DNA of 64,000 nucleotides from CAVSRC01 sp963798195 (GTDB taxonomy: Bacteria; Pseudomonadota; Alphaproteobacteria; Rhizobiales; Kaistiaceae), in contig CAWCSF010000001.1 in the NCBI GenBank assembly GCA_963798195.1, positions 62,001-126,000 on the forward strand, read 5' to 3'. Of the stretch, positions 36,333-45,316 are shown one piece after another (position 1 is the stretch's first letter; each line of letters opens with the position of its first letter). A program made the position numbers and the translations under genes. Under the pieces are notes generated by a model. The model ran no database searches. It was given only the letters and a program-made list of their open reading frames with translations, and had not been told where the DNA came from.

Positions 36333-37243
36333 TTGCGCAACCTCGGATCAAGCACGGTGTAGAGAATGTCGACTGCCAGGTTGATCATCATGAACATCAA
36401 GGCCGTGATGGTGACGATGGCCTGCACCACCGGATAGTCGCGGCCGAGGATGGCCTCGACGATGCGCTGCCCGATTCCGGGCCAGGCGAAAACACGCTCG
36501 GTGACGATCGCACCGCCGAGTATCAGTCCAAACTGCAGGCCGAAATACGTGATGATCGGCAGCGATGCATTGCGCAGCGCATGCTTGAGCAGGATGCGCA
36601 TTTCGGAAAATCCGAGGATGCGCTGGAGATGGACGAAGTCGCTGCGCATCGCCTCCTGCATGTTCGCCTGGGTGAGACCGGCGATGGCGGCTGATGTCGA
36701 AATTGCCAGCGTCATGGCGGGCAGCACGAAGTAGATCGGCGACCCGTAGCCCGATGTGGGAAACAGCGGCAGCCAAAGTGCGAACACCATGACCAGCGTC
36801 AGCCCCGCCCAGAATGGCGGCAGCGCCTGGCCCAGACTCGCGTACCAGTTCACCAGCCGCGTCGGCCACTTGCGGCGCGTGGCGGCAGCCGCAATTCCGA
36901 GTGGCAGACCGATGATGACGGAGAGGATCATTCCCACAGCGGCGAGTTGCAGGGTCGGGCCGAGTGCCTCGAGAGCGACTTGCATGGCGGGCCTTCGATG
37001 CTGAAAGGATTCGCCGAAATCGCCGTGGGCCACCCTCGTCAGGAAGAAGACGAACTGTTCCGGATAGCTGCGGTCGAGACCGTAGGCATGACGGAACGCG
37101 TCTATCTCGGCTTTACCTGCCTCCGGCGGCAGGAGCAGATAGGTCGGATCGCCGCTCAGCCGCGATAAGCTGAAGACGAGAAACGTGACCAGAAGCAGGG
37201 TCACGAGTGTCTCGCCGAGCCGCCGCGCAAGATAATAGACCAT
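36329..37243 (-). CDS. Oligopeptide-type ABC transporter permease, OppB type
   Basis: This 304-residue permease begins with MVYYLARRLGETLVTLLLVTF, has six helices and has the EAA-loop region SEMRILLKHALRN near 212-224. It ends in LDPRLRK. I chose the ATG at 37243 with GAGG upstream; a longer frame exists but lacks support. It is the first gene of the second ABC operon, which contains no binding protein. The nearest candidate partner is encoded at 29088-30680. Confidence 0.9.
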   Translation of the reverse strand: MVYYLARRLGETLVTLLLVTFLVFSLSRLSGDPTYLLLPPEAGKAEIDAFRHAYGLDRSYPEQFVFFLTRVAHGDFGESFQHRRPAMQVALEALGPTLQLAAVGMILSVIIGLPLGIAAAATRRKWPTRLVNWYASLGQALPPFWAGLTLVMVFALWLPLFPTSGYGSPIYFVLPAMTLAISTSAAIAGLTQANMQEAMRSDFVHLQRILGFSEMRILLKHALRNASLPIITYFGLQFGLILGGAIVTERVFAWPGIGQRIVEAILGRDYPVVQAIVTITALMFMMINLAVDILYTVLDPRLRK

Positions 37244-37411
37244 CGGCAACCTCGGCCTCCCTGCCGGCGATTGTGCGGCTCTGCCAGGCGATTGAAATCT
37301 TGCAACCTCGACCGGGATTGCGGCCAGCGCCACAACCCTGTCGTGTCGGGTAAAAGCCCGCGCGACTATCAAGCAAAAACAGAAGCCAGAACAGCAACTT
37401 AACTATTGAAA

Positions 37412-37440
37412 ATTATGCGATTTTTACGACGCGAAGTCAA
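37412..37440 (-). promoter_or_regulatory. Putative sigma70-type promoter for the second ABC operon
   Basis: On the minus strand TTGACT (37440-37435) and CATAAT (37417-37412) are separated by exactly 17 bp; both hexamers match the consensus at five of six positions. It points at the OppB-type start 170 bp downstream and lies in a locally AT-rich patch. This is a motif-based call. Confidence 0.55.
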
Positions 37441-37907
37441 TGATTTCTGAGTGTTCTGGAGCGGTTTGGCAGACAAATTTCGCGCCTTCGTGAGCGCCTT
37501 CGAACGGCGCTTTCGTATGCCTGTATGAACGCGCAACCGATGACGATCGACACCGTCGTGGGATCGCCGCTGCACGCTCGTCGCGGCGTGGCTGTTCTGA
37601 CAGATGATGGGGCGCGGGACCCGGTTTTGGATCGCGCCGGACGTGGCGTCGCGAACCGCGCACGCGAAGCGCCAGAATACGTCAACACTGCCAGAAAGGG
37701 ATGGTCCCGGAACCAGGCTATTGATTGTCGAGCGGCCTTCGGACCAGGAGTGGTAGTGCGGACGATGGCCGCTTTCCATCAGCGACGATGCAATGAATCT
37801 GAAATCTGAGAGCGACAAGGGAGCCCGTTACTGGTTCTCGGGGAACGAAAGGGTCGGGTCACGCATTGGATACTGGGGCTTGGGCGAAAACCCAAAGAGG
37901 GAGACCC
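37441..37907. other. Intergenic region left of the small secreted-protein gene
   Basis: This is the right two thirds of the 664-bp gap between the OppB-type start and the small secreted-protein start. Apart from the promoter at 37412-37440 I see no gene, tRNA or repeat in the gap. Short frames on both strands lack ribosome sites and family matches. The promoter of the 37908 gene must lie near its right end but is not obvious. Confidence 0.45.
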
Positions 37908-38234
37908 ATGCTCAAGAATGTCTCTGCAATGGCTGCAGTAGCGATCGTGGTCCTGACCAGTTCTGTCGCAGTGCAGGCCCAGGGCAAAACCCCCTACGAT
38001 GCCATCGTCCAGAATGGTCACGGGAATGGCGCGTTCACCGATCAGGGCGAGTATGTCACGAACGGCAAGGTGAACTTTTCCGACGAAGGCGCGATGCGTT
38101 CGGTGAACGGACAGGGCGGCGCACATGCCAGCCCGAATAGCGCCGTCGACACCGACGGAACGCCCGCGTGCCCGAACTGTGGTGACAAGGGTGAAGGAAC
38201 GCGGGTCGAGCCGCCCGGAACCTTCGGGAAATAG
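37908..38234 (+). CDS. Small secreted protein of unknown function
   Basis: This 108-residue product has a Sec signal peptide (MLKNVSAMAAVAIVVLTSS..AQA, cleavage near 25). The mature part of about 80 residues is polar and rich in Gly, Asn and Asp, with no hydrophobic segment. It has one CPNC pair near 92-95 that could form a disulfide. A purine-rich AAAGAGGGAGA lies just before the ATG. Neighbours do not suggest a role. I do not recognise a family. Confidence 0.6.
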   Translation: MLKNVSAMAAVAIVVLTSSVAVQAQGKTPYDAIVQNGHGNGAFTDQGEYVTNGKVNFSDEGAMRSVNGQGGAHASPNSAVDTDGTPACPNCGDKGEGTRVEPPGTFGK

Positions 38235-38443
38235 CTTCGTCAGCAAGTATAGGCACGGGAGTTGCCGCTGCGCCTGCTTATGGCAGGTGCAGCGGCGCTT
38301 GCACGGATTCGAGCTGACCAACTTCTGCGCCGGACAGTGCCAGCAGTTCACCGAGGGCCATCGCCAGTCAACGTTCCGCTCGACCCGCCGTGACGGTTGA
38401 TCTGGCGCAATGACCATGGCGCGGCCAATGCTATTGGACTGGT

Positions 38444-38653
38444 ATGGCCGACGAGTATCACCCTTTAGCCGAGCCGGTTCTTGCAGCCGCTCGCGCCCTT
38501 GTGGCTCAGGCCGTCGTCACGGGCTGGCGGATAGACGCCAACGCCGAGGCTTCGTTCATCTGCTCGGTCTTTCGCGAAATTGGCTGCCCAAGCGCCGACA
38601 TTGCCGAACAAATCATTGTCGAGGCGATCAAGGCGGGAGCTCGCCTGGCGTAG
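38444..38653 (+). CDS. Small hypothetical protein
   Basis: This 69-residue soluble protein is mostly helical (AEPVLAAARALVAQAVV, ADIAEQIIVEAIKAGARLA). It looks coding by composition and codon position, but there is no clear ribosome site and no recognised family. It lies alone between the secreted-protein gene and tRNA-Ala; the 226 bp to its right hold nothing I can support. Confidence 0.45.
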   Translation: MADEYHPLAEPVLAAARALVAQAVVTGWRIDANAEASFICSVFREIGCPSADIAEQIIVEAIKAGARLA

Positions 38654-38879
38654 CCGCCTGCCAGGACACTCTCGCGCAGGCAGGCCAAGTCCATGAACGA
38701 CATGCGACGAAAATCGGTTACGCGCCGGTTCATGGGCGAAGAGCGCGCCACATAATCGCTGGCACGCGCATGCGACATCTCTTTGCGGCCAGGGAGGCGG
38801 CCTCGATGCCGAACAAACAGCCGCCGGAGAAGTCTGCGGCCTGACCGCCTTGCTAAGTACTTGATTTATCGCGCATATT

Positions 38880-38955
<76 letters not shown>

Positions 38956-39091
38956 ATCCGGGTATTCCTCGGCGTTCCGGGCGAAAATTCGCCCGGCTGC
39001 CTTTCCGTCGCCTTCGGGTTGGGACCCGTCAGCGGAAGCGCGCGGACATTAGGCCGCGACGCCTCGCCGGATCAAGACCGCGCGTGCGCGG

Positions 39092-39481
39092 TCAGGTGTC
39101 TTCCTCGTCGACGTCGCCGATGATGTCGCCGACGTCCTCGTCCTCGTCTTCCTCGTCATCGGCGAGGAAGGTGTTGTCCTCCTCGTCGTCGTCGTCTTCC
39201 ACTTCGTCGTCCTCGCCGGCCACCTTGACCGCGCCGCTCTCTGCGGCTTCGTCGTCGGCTTCCTCGAGAGTTACCAGCTCGACCGCTGCCTTCTCATCGA
39301 CGTCCTCTTCGACTGCCGGTTTGACCACCTTGGCGGCGGGCTGCGAACGCGCCCGTGCGGGTGCGGCCGCTTCGAAAAGCGTGCCGCATTTGGGACAAAC
39401 GATCGGTGAGCGATTGAGGTCGTAATATCGCGCACCGCAATTGGGACAGAGCCGTTTGGTTCCGAGCTCAGCTTTCGTCAC
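39092..39481 (-). CDS. TIGR02300/FYDLN-acid family protein
   Basis: This 129-residue alphaproteobacterial protein of unknown function has an N-terminal zinc-ribbon-like part: LGTKRLCPNCGARYYDLNR at 6-24, then CPKCGTLFE at 29-37. These give two CxxC pairs and the YDLN signature. The C-terminal 70 residues are extremely acidic (long Asp/Glu runs), encoded by a GAC/GAG-rich repeat-like stretch at about 39100-39300. The start is a GTG at 39481, normal for the family. In related genomes it lies next to aroA, as here, on the opposite strand. Confidence 0.93.
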   Translation of the reverse strand: MTKAELGTKRLCPNCGARYYDLNRSPIVCPKCGTLFEAAAPARARSQPAAKVVKPAVEEDVDEKAAVELVTLEEADDEAAESGAVKVAGEDDEVEDDDDEEDNTFLADDEEDEDEDVGDIIGDVDEEDT

Positions 39482-39704
39482 GGTTATGCCTCGTCCGGAG
39501 CGTTAAGCGGCCCCCCCATAATGCGACTGCGGGGGCCTGTCAAAAGCATTTGTTGGGCGGGCCTTGCCCTGATGATGACCTGCCGCCGCGGCTATGCTAT
39601 CCGGACGGCGTTGAGCGGGCCCGGCCGGGGGATGGCAAACGGCGGCCCGCCGCCAATCGTGCCGCGTTCGCGGTCGCCTTATCAAGCGGAGAAAGTGGTT
39701 ATTC

Positions 39705-41051
39705 ATGTCGAGCGATGGCGCCGCACAACCGCTCACGTCCCGTCGGTCGGGACCGCTCAAGGGGTCAATTCGGCCCCCGGGCGACAAGTCGATCTCTCAC
39801 CGTTCGTTGATGCTGGGGGCGCTCGCGGTCGGCGAAACGTCGATCGACGGGTTGCTTGAGGGAGAGGATATTCTCGCCAGCGTTGCCGCCATGCGCGCCT
39901 TCGGCGCCACCGTCACCCAGTCCGGCCCCGGCGCCTGGAAGGTCAACGGGCTGGGCGTCGGCGGCCTGCTCGAGCCCGAAGGCGTCATCGACTACGGCAA
40001 TGCCGGCACTGGCGTCCGCCTGGCGCTTGGCCTCGCCGGCAGCCATGCCTTCGCCACCACCTTCACCGGCGATGCTTCTCTGGTCGGCCGGCCGATGGGT
40101 CGCATTTTCGATCCGCTCCGTCGCATGGGCGTGCAGGCGATTGCCCGCTCCGGCGACCGCCTGCCGGCGACGGTGCGCGGGCCGGATACGCTGGTGCCGA
40201 TCGAGTACCGGGTTCCGGTGCCCTCGGCGCAGGTCAAGTCCGCCGTCCTTTTGGCCGCGCTGAACAGCGGCGGCGTCACCACCGTCATCGAGCCCGTCGC
40301 CACCCGCGACCATACCGAGCGCATGCTGGCGGCCTTCGGCGCCGCCATCGAGGTGGAGGAAGGCGAAGGCGGCCGCACCATCCGGATCGAGGGTGGGCGC
40401 AATCTCAAGCCGCAGAAGATCACCGTGCCCGGCGATCCGAGTTCGGCCGCCTTCCCGCTGGTCGCCGCTCTTATCGTCGAGGGCTCCGACGTCACCATCG
40501 AGAACGTGCTGCTCAACCCGACCCGCACAGGCCTCATCGAAACGCTCCTCGAAATGGGCGCCGACATCACCATCGGCAAGCGCCGCGCCGTCGGTGGTGA
40601 GGAGGTCGGCGATATCCGCGTCAAGGCGAGCCGCCTCAAGGGCGTCACCGTGCCGGCCGCGCGTGCCCCGTCCATGATCGACGAGTACCCGGTGCTGGCC
40701 GTCGCCGCGGCCTTCGCCGAGGGCGACACGCTGATGGAAGGCATTGGCGAGATGCGGGTCAAGGAATCGGACCGCATCAACGCTGTCTGCATTGGCCTCA
40801 AGGCCAACGGCGTCGCGGTCGAGGACACGCCGGATTCGATGCTGGTCCACGGCGGCTCCAACAGCCGCGGCGGCGGCACCGTCGTCACCCACCTCGACCA
40901 TCGCATCGCCATGAGCTTCGTCGTGCTCGGCCTTGCGTCCGACAAGCCGGTGACCGTTGACGACGCCCGGCCTATCGCCACCAGCTTCCCCGAGTTCCGC
41001 AGCCTGATGACCGGGCTCGGCGCCGATCTCGGCGATGCGGTTGGCGGTTAG
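39705..41051 (+). CDS. aroA: 3-phosphoshikimate 1-carboxyvinyltransferase (EPSP synthase), class II type
   Basis: This 448-residue enzyme of the shikimate pathway joins phosphoenolpyruvate and shikimate-3-phosphate. It has the four sequence marks of class II (CP4-type) EPSP synthases: GDKSISHR at 26-33, SAQVK near 175, RDHTE near 201 and NPTR near 271. That class is known to be little affected by glyphosate. The C-terminal part has LDHRIAMSFVVLGLAS near 398-413. The ATG at 39705 begins a short tail before the conserved GPLKGSIRPPGDKS. It heads the aroA-cmk-rpsA block. Confidence 0.97.
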   Translation: MSSDGAAQPLTSRRSGPLKGSIRPPGDKSISHRSLMLGALAVGETSIDGLLEGEDILASVAAMRAFGATVTQSGPGAWKVNGLGVGGLLEPEGVIDYGNAGTGVRLALGLAGSHAFATTFTGDASLVGRPMGRIFDPLRRMGVQAIARSGDRLPATVRGPDTLVPIEYRVPVPSAQVKSAVLLAALNSGGVTTVIEPVATRDHTERMLAAFGAAIEVEEGEGGRTIRIEGGRNLKPQKITVPGDPSSAAFPLVAALIVEGSDVTIENVLLNPTRTGLIETLLEMGADITIGKRRAVGGEEVGDIRVKASRLKGVTVPAARAPSMIDEYPVLAVAAAFAEGDTLMEGIGEMRVKESDRINAVCIGLKANGVAVEDTPDSMLVHGGSNSRGGGTVVTHLDHRIAMSFVVLGLASDKPVTVDDARPIATSFPEFRSLMTGLGADLGDAVGG

Positions 41052-41098
41052 CGGGAACGCACCGGTGGTCCTTGTGCGACGGGCGCTGCCGGCCGGTA

Positions 41099-41121
41099 CC
41101 CTCCCCCCTTGCGGGGGAGGG
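41099..41121. repeat. GC-rich palindromic repeat (REP-like hairpin)
   Basis: CCCTCCCCC (41099-41107) and GGGGGAGGG (41113-41121) form a 9-bp perfect stem with loop CTTGC, between aroA and cmk. Hairpins of this very form are common dispersed intergenic repeats in Hyphomicrobiales. There is no T-run, so it is not an ordinary terminator. Confidence 0.6.
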
Positions 41122-41186
41122 ACAGGGAGGGGGGTGCGGGCACCGTCGTGCCGCTACCCCTCGCAAGCTTCGCTCGTTCTCCTCCC

Positions 41187-41819
41187 ATGATTATCGCCAT
41201 CGACGGCCCGGCTGCCGCCGGCAAGGGCACGCTCGCCGAGCGACTGGCGCAGCATTATGGCCTTCCCTATCTCGACACCGGCCTTCTCTACCGGCTGGTC
41301 GGCAAGATTGCCGCCGATCGCGGACTTGATCCCGACGATGCCGAGGCGATGACCACTGTCGCGAAGGCCCTCGACCCGGACCTGCTCCGCGATCCCACCC
41401 TCCGCGGCCACGAGGCCGGCGAACTCGCTTCCCGCGTCGCCGTGCATCCGGGTGTCCGCGCCGCGCTGCTTCAGTTCCAGCGCGATTTCGCGGCCCGGCC
41501 GGAGGGAGCCGTCCTCGATGGCCGCGACATTGGCACCGCCGTCTGCCCGCAAGCAGAGGTCAAGATTTACGTGACCGCCAGCCCGGAAGAACGGGCCCGG
41601 CGGCGCACCGGTGAGCTTCAGGCCAAAGGCCGTTCGGTCGCCTACGAGCGCATCCTGGCCGAAATCAAGGCGCGCGATACCCGCGATGCGGGCCGGGCCG
41701 CCGCGCCCCTCAAGGCGGCGTCCGATGCTTACTTGCTCGATACTACCGACAAGGGTATAGAAGCCGCGTTCCGCGCGGCCGTTGACTTTGTCGACCGGGC
41801 CAGAGCTGGACGCGAGTGA
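41187..41819 (+). CDS. cmk: Cytidylate kinase
   Basis: This 210-residue P-loop kinase phosphorylates CMP and dCMP. Its start MIIAIDGPAAAGKGT carries the Walker A at 7-15. PYLDTGLLYR near 31-40 binds the nucleotide monophosphate, and VLDGRDIGTAVCPQAEVKIYVTA near 110-132 and a C-terminal lid with arginines (PEERARRR) follow. I chose the ATG at 41187 because the conserved Walker A strand begins there; the frame opens upstream in the repeat. Position between aroA and rpsA is conserved in bacteria. Confidence 0.96.
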   Translation: MIIAIDGPAAAGKGTLAERLAQHYGLPYLDTGLLYRLVGKIAADRGLDPDDAEAMTTVAKALDPDLLRDPTLRGHEAGELASRVAVHPGVRAALLQFQRDFAARPEGAVLDGRDIGTAVCPQAEVKIYVTASPEERARRRTGELQAKGRSVAYERILAEIKARDTRDAGRAAAPLKAASDAYLLDTTDKGIEAAFRAAVDFVDRARAGRE

Positions 41820-41881
41820 CGGGAACGCTGCCCGACTGGGCACGTTGCCGCTTTTCGTGTTTTCCGGCCCTCTCGATTGAG

Positions 41882-41910
41882 CGTCCGCGGCCCCGCCTGA
41901 AAGGCGGACG
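41882..41910 (+). promoter_or_regulatory. Overlapping hairpins in the rpsA leader
   Basis: The 225-bp leader before rpsA holds two stems that share the right arm: CGTCCGC (41882-41888) with GCGGACG (41904-41910), and CCGCCT (41893-41898) with AGGCGG (41902-41907). They exclude each other. S1 is known to control its own translation in other bacteria, so a leader structure could matter, but this is only a structural observation. Confidence 0.3.
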
Positions 41911-42044
41911 GAACAAGTAATGCCGCATTCCAGACCCCGAGCGCCGCGCCGCATGCAAGCGGGCGTCCATCCGGAAGGGTTTGGGCATGGGGAACCGATC
42001 AACGCCAACCGTCGGCAAGCGCCACCGGCGATGCAGGAGTTTCA

Positions 42045-43766
42045 ATGCAGGTAGCTACCCCCACCCGGGAAGATTTCGCCGCCCTCCTCGACGAAAGCTT
42101 TAAGTCAGACGAACTCATGGAGGGGGCCGTCATCAAGGGGACGGTCGTCGCGATTGAAAAGGATCTCGCGGTCATCGACGTCGGTCTCAAGACCGAAGGT
42201 CGCATCGCGCTCAAGGAATTCACCGTGCCCGGCCGCGAGCCCGACCTCAAGGTCGGCGACGAGGTCGAGGTCTATCTCGAGCGCATCGAAAACGCGCTCG
42301 GCGAGGCCGTGCTCAGCCGCGAGAAGGCTCGCCGCGAAGAGAGCTGGGTCAAGCTCGAGGAGAGCTTCAACAAGAACGAGAAGGTGACGGGCGTCATCTT
42401 CAATCAGGTCAAGGGCGGCTTCACCGTCGATCTCGATGGCGCCGTGGCCTTCCTGCCGCGCAGCCAGGTGGACATCCGCCCCGTGCGCGACGTCTCGCCG
42501 CTCATGCACACGCCGCAGCCGTTCCAGATCCTCAAGATGGACAAGCGCCGCGGCAACATCGTCGTGTCGCGCCGCACCGTTCTCGAGGAGACCCGGGCGG
42601 AGCAGCGCTCCGAGCTGGTCCAGAGCCTCGAGGAAGGCCAGATCATCGACGGCGTCGTCAAGAACATCACCGACTACGGTGCCTTCGTCGATCTCGGCGG
42701 CATCGATGGCCTGCTGCACGTCACCGACATCGCGTGGCGCCGCATCAACCATCCGTCCGAGGTTCTCTCGATCGGCCAGACCGTCAAGGTGCAGATCATC
42801 CGCGTCAACCACGAGACGCACCGCATCTCGCTCGGCATGAAGCAACTCGAGGCCGATCCGTGGCAGGGCATCGAGGCCAAGTACCCGGTCAATGTCCGCT
42901 TCAAGGGCCGCGTCACCAACATCACCGATTACGGCGCGTTCGTTGAGCTTGAGCCCGGCATCGAGGGGCTGATCCACGTCTCCGAAATGTCGTGGACCAA
43001 GAAGAACGTCCACCCCGGCAAGATCGTTTCGACCAGCCAGGAAGTCGAGGTCATGATCCTCGAGGTCGATCCGGTGAAGCGGCGCATCTCGCTCGGTCTC
43101 AAGCAGACGCTCGACAATCCGTGGGAAACCTTCGCCGAGAAGTTCCCCGTCGGCTCGATTGTCGAGGGCGAGGTCAAGAACAAGACCGAGTTCGGTCTGT
43201 TCATCGGTCTCGATGGCGATGTCGACGGCATGGTCCACCTGTCGGATCTCGACTGGAACACGCCGGGCGAACAGGCAATCGAGAACTTCAACCGCGGCGA
43301 CATGGTCAAGGCGCAGGTTCTCGACGTCGATGTCGAGAAGGAGCGCATCTCGCTTGGCGTCAAGCAGGTCGGCGGCGACCCCTTCACCGAAGCTGCCGCC
43401 TCCGGCGAAATCCGCAAGGGTGCGGTCGTCACCTGCGAAGTCATCGAGGTGAAGGACGCCGGCATCGACGTCCGCATCGCCGATACCGACCTCACCGCCT
43501 TCATCCGCCGGTCCGATCTGTCGCGTGATCGTTCGGAGCAGCGGCCGGAGCGTTTCGCCAAGGGCGAGAAGGTCGATGCGCGGGTGACCAACTTCGACAA
43601 GAAGACCCACAAGGTCTCGGTGTCGATCAAGGCGCTCGAAATCGCCGAAGAAAAGGAAGCCGTCGCACAGTACGGCTCGACCGACTCCGGCGCTTCGCTC
43701 GGCGATATCCTTGGCGCGGCCCTCAAGGCCCGTCAGGACGACGAGGTCGAGGAAGAGAAGGAATAG
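42045..43766 (+). CDS. rpsA: 30S ribosomal protein S1
   Basis: This 573-residue protein contains six S1 RNA-binding repeats. The later ones are easy to see by recurring ITDYGAFVDLGGIDGLLHVTDI near 209-230, ITDYGAFVELEPGIEGLIHVSEM near 294-316 and KTEFGLFIGLDGDVDGMVHLSDL near 381-403. S1 binds mRNA on the 30S subunit and helps initiation. The start ATG is preceded by GCAGGAG. A strong terminator follows 36 bp after the stop. Confidence 0.98.
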   Translation: MQVATPTREDFAALLDESFKSDELMEGAVIKGTVVAIEKDLAVIDVGLKTEGRIALKEFTVPGREPDLKVGDEVEVYLERIENALGEAVLSREKARREESWVKLEESFNKNEKVTGVIFNQVKGGFTVDLDGAVAFLPRSQVDIRPVRDVSPLMHTPQPFQILKMDKRRGNIVVSRRTVLEETRAEQRSELVQSLEEGQIIDGVVKNITDYGAFVDLGGIDGLLHVTDIAWRRINHPSEVLSIGQTVKVQIIRVNHETHRISLGMKQLEADPWQGIEAKYPVNVRFKGRVTNITDYGAFVELEPGIEGLIHVSEMSWTKKNVHPGKIVSTSQEVEVMILEVDPVKRRISLGLKQTLDNPWETFAEKFPVGSIVEGEVKNKTEFGLFIGLDGDVDGMVHLSDLDWNTPGEQAIENFNRGDMVKAQVLDVDVEKERISLGVKQVGGDPFTEAAASGEIRKGAVVTCEVIEVKDAGIDVRIADTDLTAFIRRSDLSRDRSEQRPERFAKGEKVDARVTNFDKKTHKVSVSIKALEIAEEKEAVAQYGSTDSGASLGDILGAALKARQDDEVEEEKE

Positions 43767-43802
43767 TCGCGCCGCCCTGGGTTGCGTGACTGGAATGCAA
43801 GC

Positions 43803-43831
43803 GGCCCGCGCCTCATGGCGCGGGCCTTTTT
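43803..43831 (+). terminator. Rho-independent terminator after rpsA
   Basis: GGCCCGCGCC (43803-43812) pairs perfectly with GGCGCGGGCC (43817-43826) around a TCAT loop, followed directly by TTTTT. It ends the rpsA transcript before sppA. Confidence 0.95.
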
Positions 43832-43987
43832 ATTTGGCCGTCGTTCAATCCCTGGGCCCGTCCCGTCCCGGCTACCGGTAGGGGCATGGCATCCGCGCAA
43901 CGCCGATTTCTTTTGTTGCTCAAGCCCTTGCCCGTACGCCGCTAAGGCGCTAACCCACCCGGACTGGGGAACGAGAGGCCCGATCCC

Positions 43988-44998
43988 ATGTCCATGACCG
44001 CCGATCAGATCGTCGATCGCCGTCGTCTGCGCCGAAAGCTGTCGTTCTGGCGCGTCGTCGGCTTCCTCGCGCTGCTCATCATCATCGCCGGCGCGTACTA
44101 CGCTTACGCTGGCCGCGACGCTTTCCCGATGGTCGCCCAGGACCAGATCGCGCGCATCTCGGTCACCGGCTTCATCACCGACGATCGCCAGCGCAACGAG
44201 ATGCTCGACCGGCTGTCCAGGTCCGACTCGGTCAAGGGTGTGATCGTCGCCATCGATTCAACCGGCGGCGCCAGTGCCGGCGGCGAGGCGCTCTACGAGA
44301 ACCTCCGCAAGCTTGCCGAAAAGAAGCCGACCGTCGCCACCATTGCCACCGTCGGCGCCTCCGCCGCGTACATGACGGCGATTGCCACCGATCACATCGT
44401 CGCGCGGCGCACGTCGATCACCGGCTCCATCGGCGTGCTCTTCCAGTATCCCGAGGTCAGCAAGGCGCTCGACAACCTTGGCGTCAAGGTCGAGGACATC
44501 AAGAGCGGCCCGCTCAAGGCGCAGCCGAATCCGTTCGAGCCCGCAAGCGACGAGGCGCGCGCCGTCATCCAGGGCGTCGTCAACGATTCGTTCGACTGGT
44601 TCGTCGACATCGTCGCCGAGCGGCGCAACCTGCCGCGCGGCACCGCGCTCAATCTTGCCGATGGCCGCATCTATACTGGCCGTCAGGCGCTGAACGTGAA
44701 GCTCATCGACGAGATCGGCGGCGAGGATGCCGCCATCGCGTGGCTCGGCACCAAGGGCGTCGACGCGGCGTTGCCTATCCGCGACTGGAAGCCCGCCTCG
44801 TCGAGTGGCGGCCTCTTCTCGTTCGCCGATGCGGCGGTGTTCTGGATTGCCGAGAAGACCGGTCTCACGCCCGCGCTCGTGCGCGGCGGCGTGCTCGACC
44901 GCATTTTGCCCAAGGGTCTCAACCTTGACGGTCTTCAGTCGGTTTGGCAGGCTTCGGTTGGCGGGTCCGATGGCCTCGCGGAGGGGGCGTCGCGATGA
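43988..44998 (+). CDS. sppA: Signal peptide peptidase SppA, short form (S49 peptidase)
   Basis: This 336-residue membrane-bound serine peptidase degrades cleaved signal peptides. It has one N-terminal transmembrane anchor (about 22-42). The catalytic Ser125 is in TVGASAAYMTAI and Lys177 in IKSGPLKAQ; the 52-residue spacing equals that of the Bacillus subtilis Ser147/Lys199 dyad. Length fits the short SppA type. Its stop overlaps the ihfB start by 4 nt. Confidence 0.94.
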   Translation: MSMTADQIVDRRRLRRKLSFWRVVGFLALLIIIAGAYYAYAGRDAFPMVAQDQIARISVTGFITDDRQRNEMLDRLSRSDSVKGVIVAIDSTGGASAGGEALYENLRKLAEKKPTVATIATVGASAAYMTAIATDHIVARRTSITGSIGVLFQYPEVSKALDNLGVKVEDIKSGPLKAQPNPFEPASDEARAVIQGVVNDSFDWFVDIVAERRNLPRGTALNLADGRIYTGRQALNVKLIDEIGGEDAAIAWLGTKGVDAALPIRDWKPASSSGGLFSFADAAVFWIAEKTGLTPALVRGGVLDRILPKGLNLDGLQSVWQASVGGSDGLAEGASR

Positions 44999-45273
44999 TC
45001 AAGTCGGAATTGGTTCAGAAACTTTCTGAACAGAACCCGCACCTCTACCAGCGCGACGTCGAGAATATCGTCAACGCGATTCTGAGCGAAATTACCGATG
45101 CGCTGGCGCGCGGCGATCGCGTCGAGTTGCGTGGCTTCGGCGCGTTCTCGGTCAAGAACCGTCCGGCGCGCACCGGGCGCAACCCGCGCACCGGCACGCG
45201 CGTATCGGTGACGGAAAAGTACGTGCCCTTCTTCAAGACCGGCAAGGAGATGCGCGAACGCCTCAACGGCTGA
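44995..45273 (+). CDS. ihfB: Integration host factor beta subunit
   Basis: This 92-residue DNA-bending protein of the HU/IHF family has an N-terminal MIKSELVQKLSEQNPHLYQ, VELRGFGAFSVKNRPAR near 40-57 and the minor-groove NPRTG loop near 60-64. The ATG at 44995 overlaps the sppA stop (ATGA), giving the normal IHF-beta length. It pairs with IHF-alpha encoded elsewhere. Confidence 0.96.
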   Translation: MIKSELVQKLSEQNPHLYQRDVENIVNAILSEITDALARGDRVELRGFGAFSVKNRPARTGRNPRTGTRVSVTEKYVPFFKTGKEMRERLNG

Positions 45274-45316
45274 AGCGCGTGCCTCCCGGTCGAGTCCGTT
45301 GTATGTAGGGACTCGC

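Noticed and set aside
39100..39300. A trinucleotide-repeat-like stretch of GTC/TCC units
   Set aside because: It encodes the acidic Asp/Glu tail of the FYDLN protein and is normal for that family, not a CRISPR or satellite repeat.
42105..43610. A 501-codon minus-strand frame opposite rpsA
   Set aside because: It is a repeat-derived antisense frame caused by the six S1 repeats, and is very rich in Asp, Leu and Ala.
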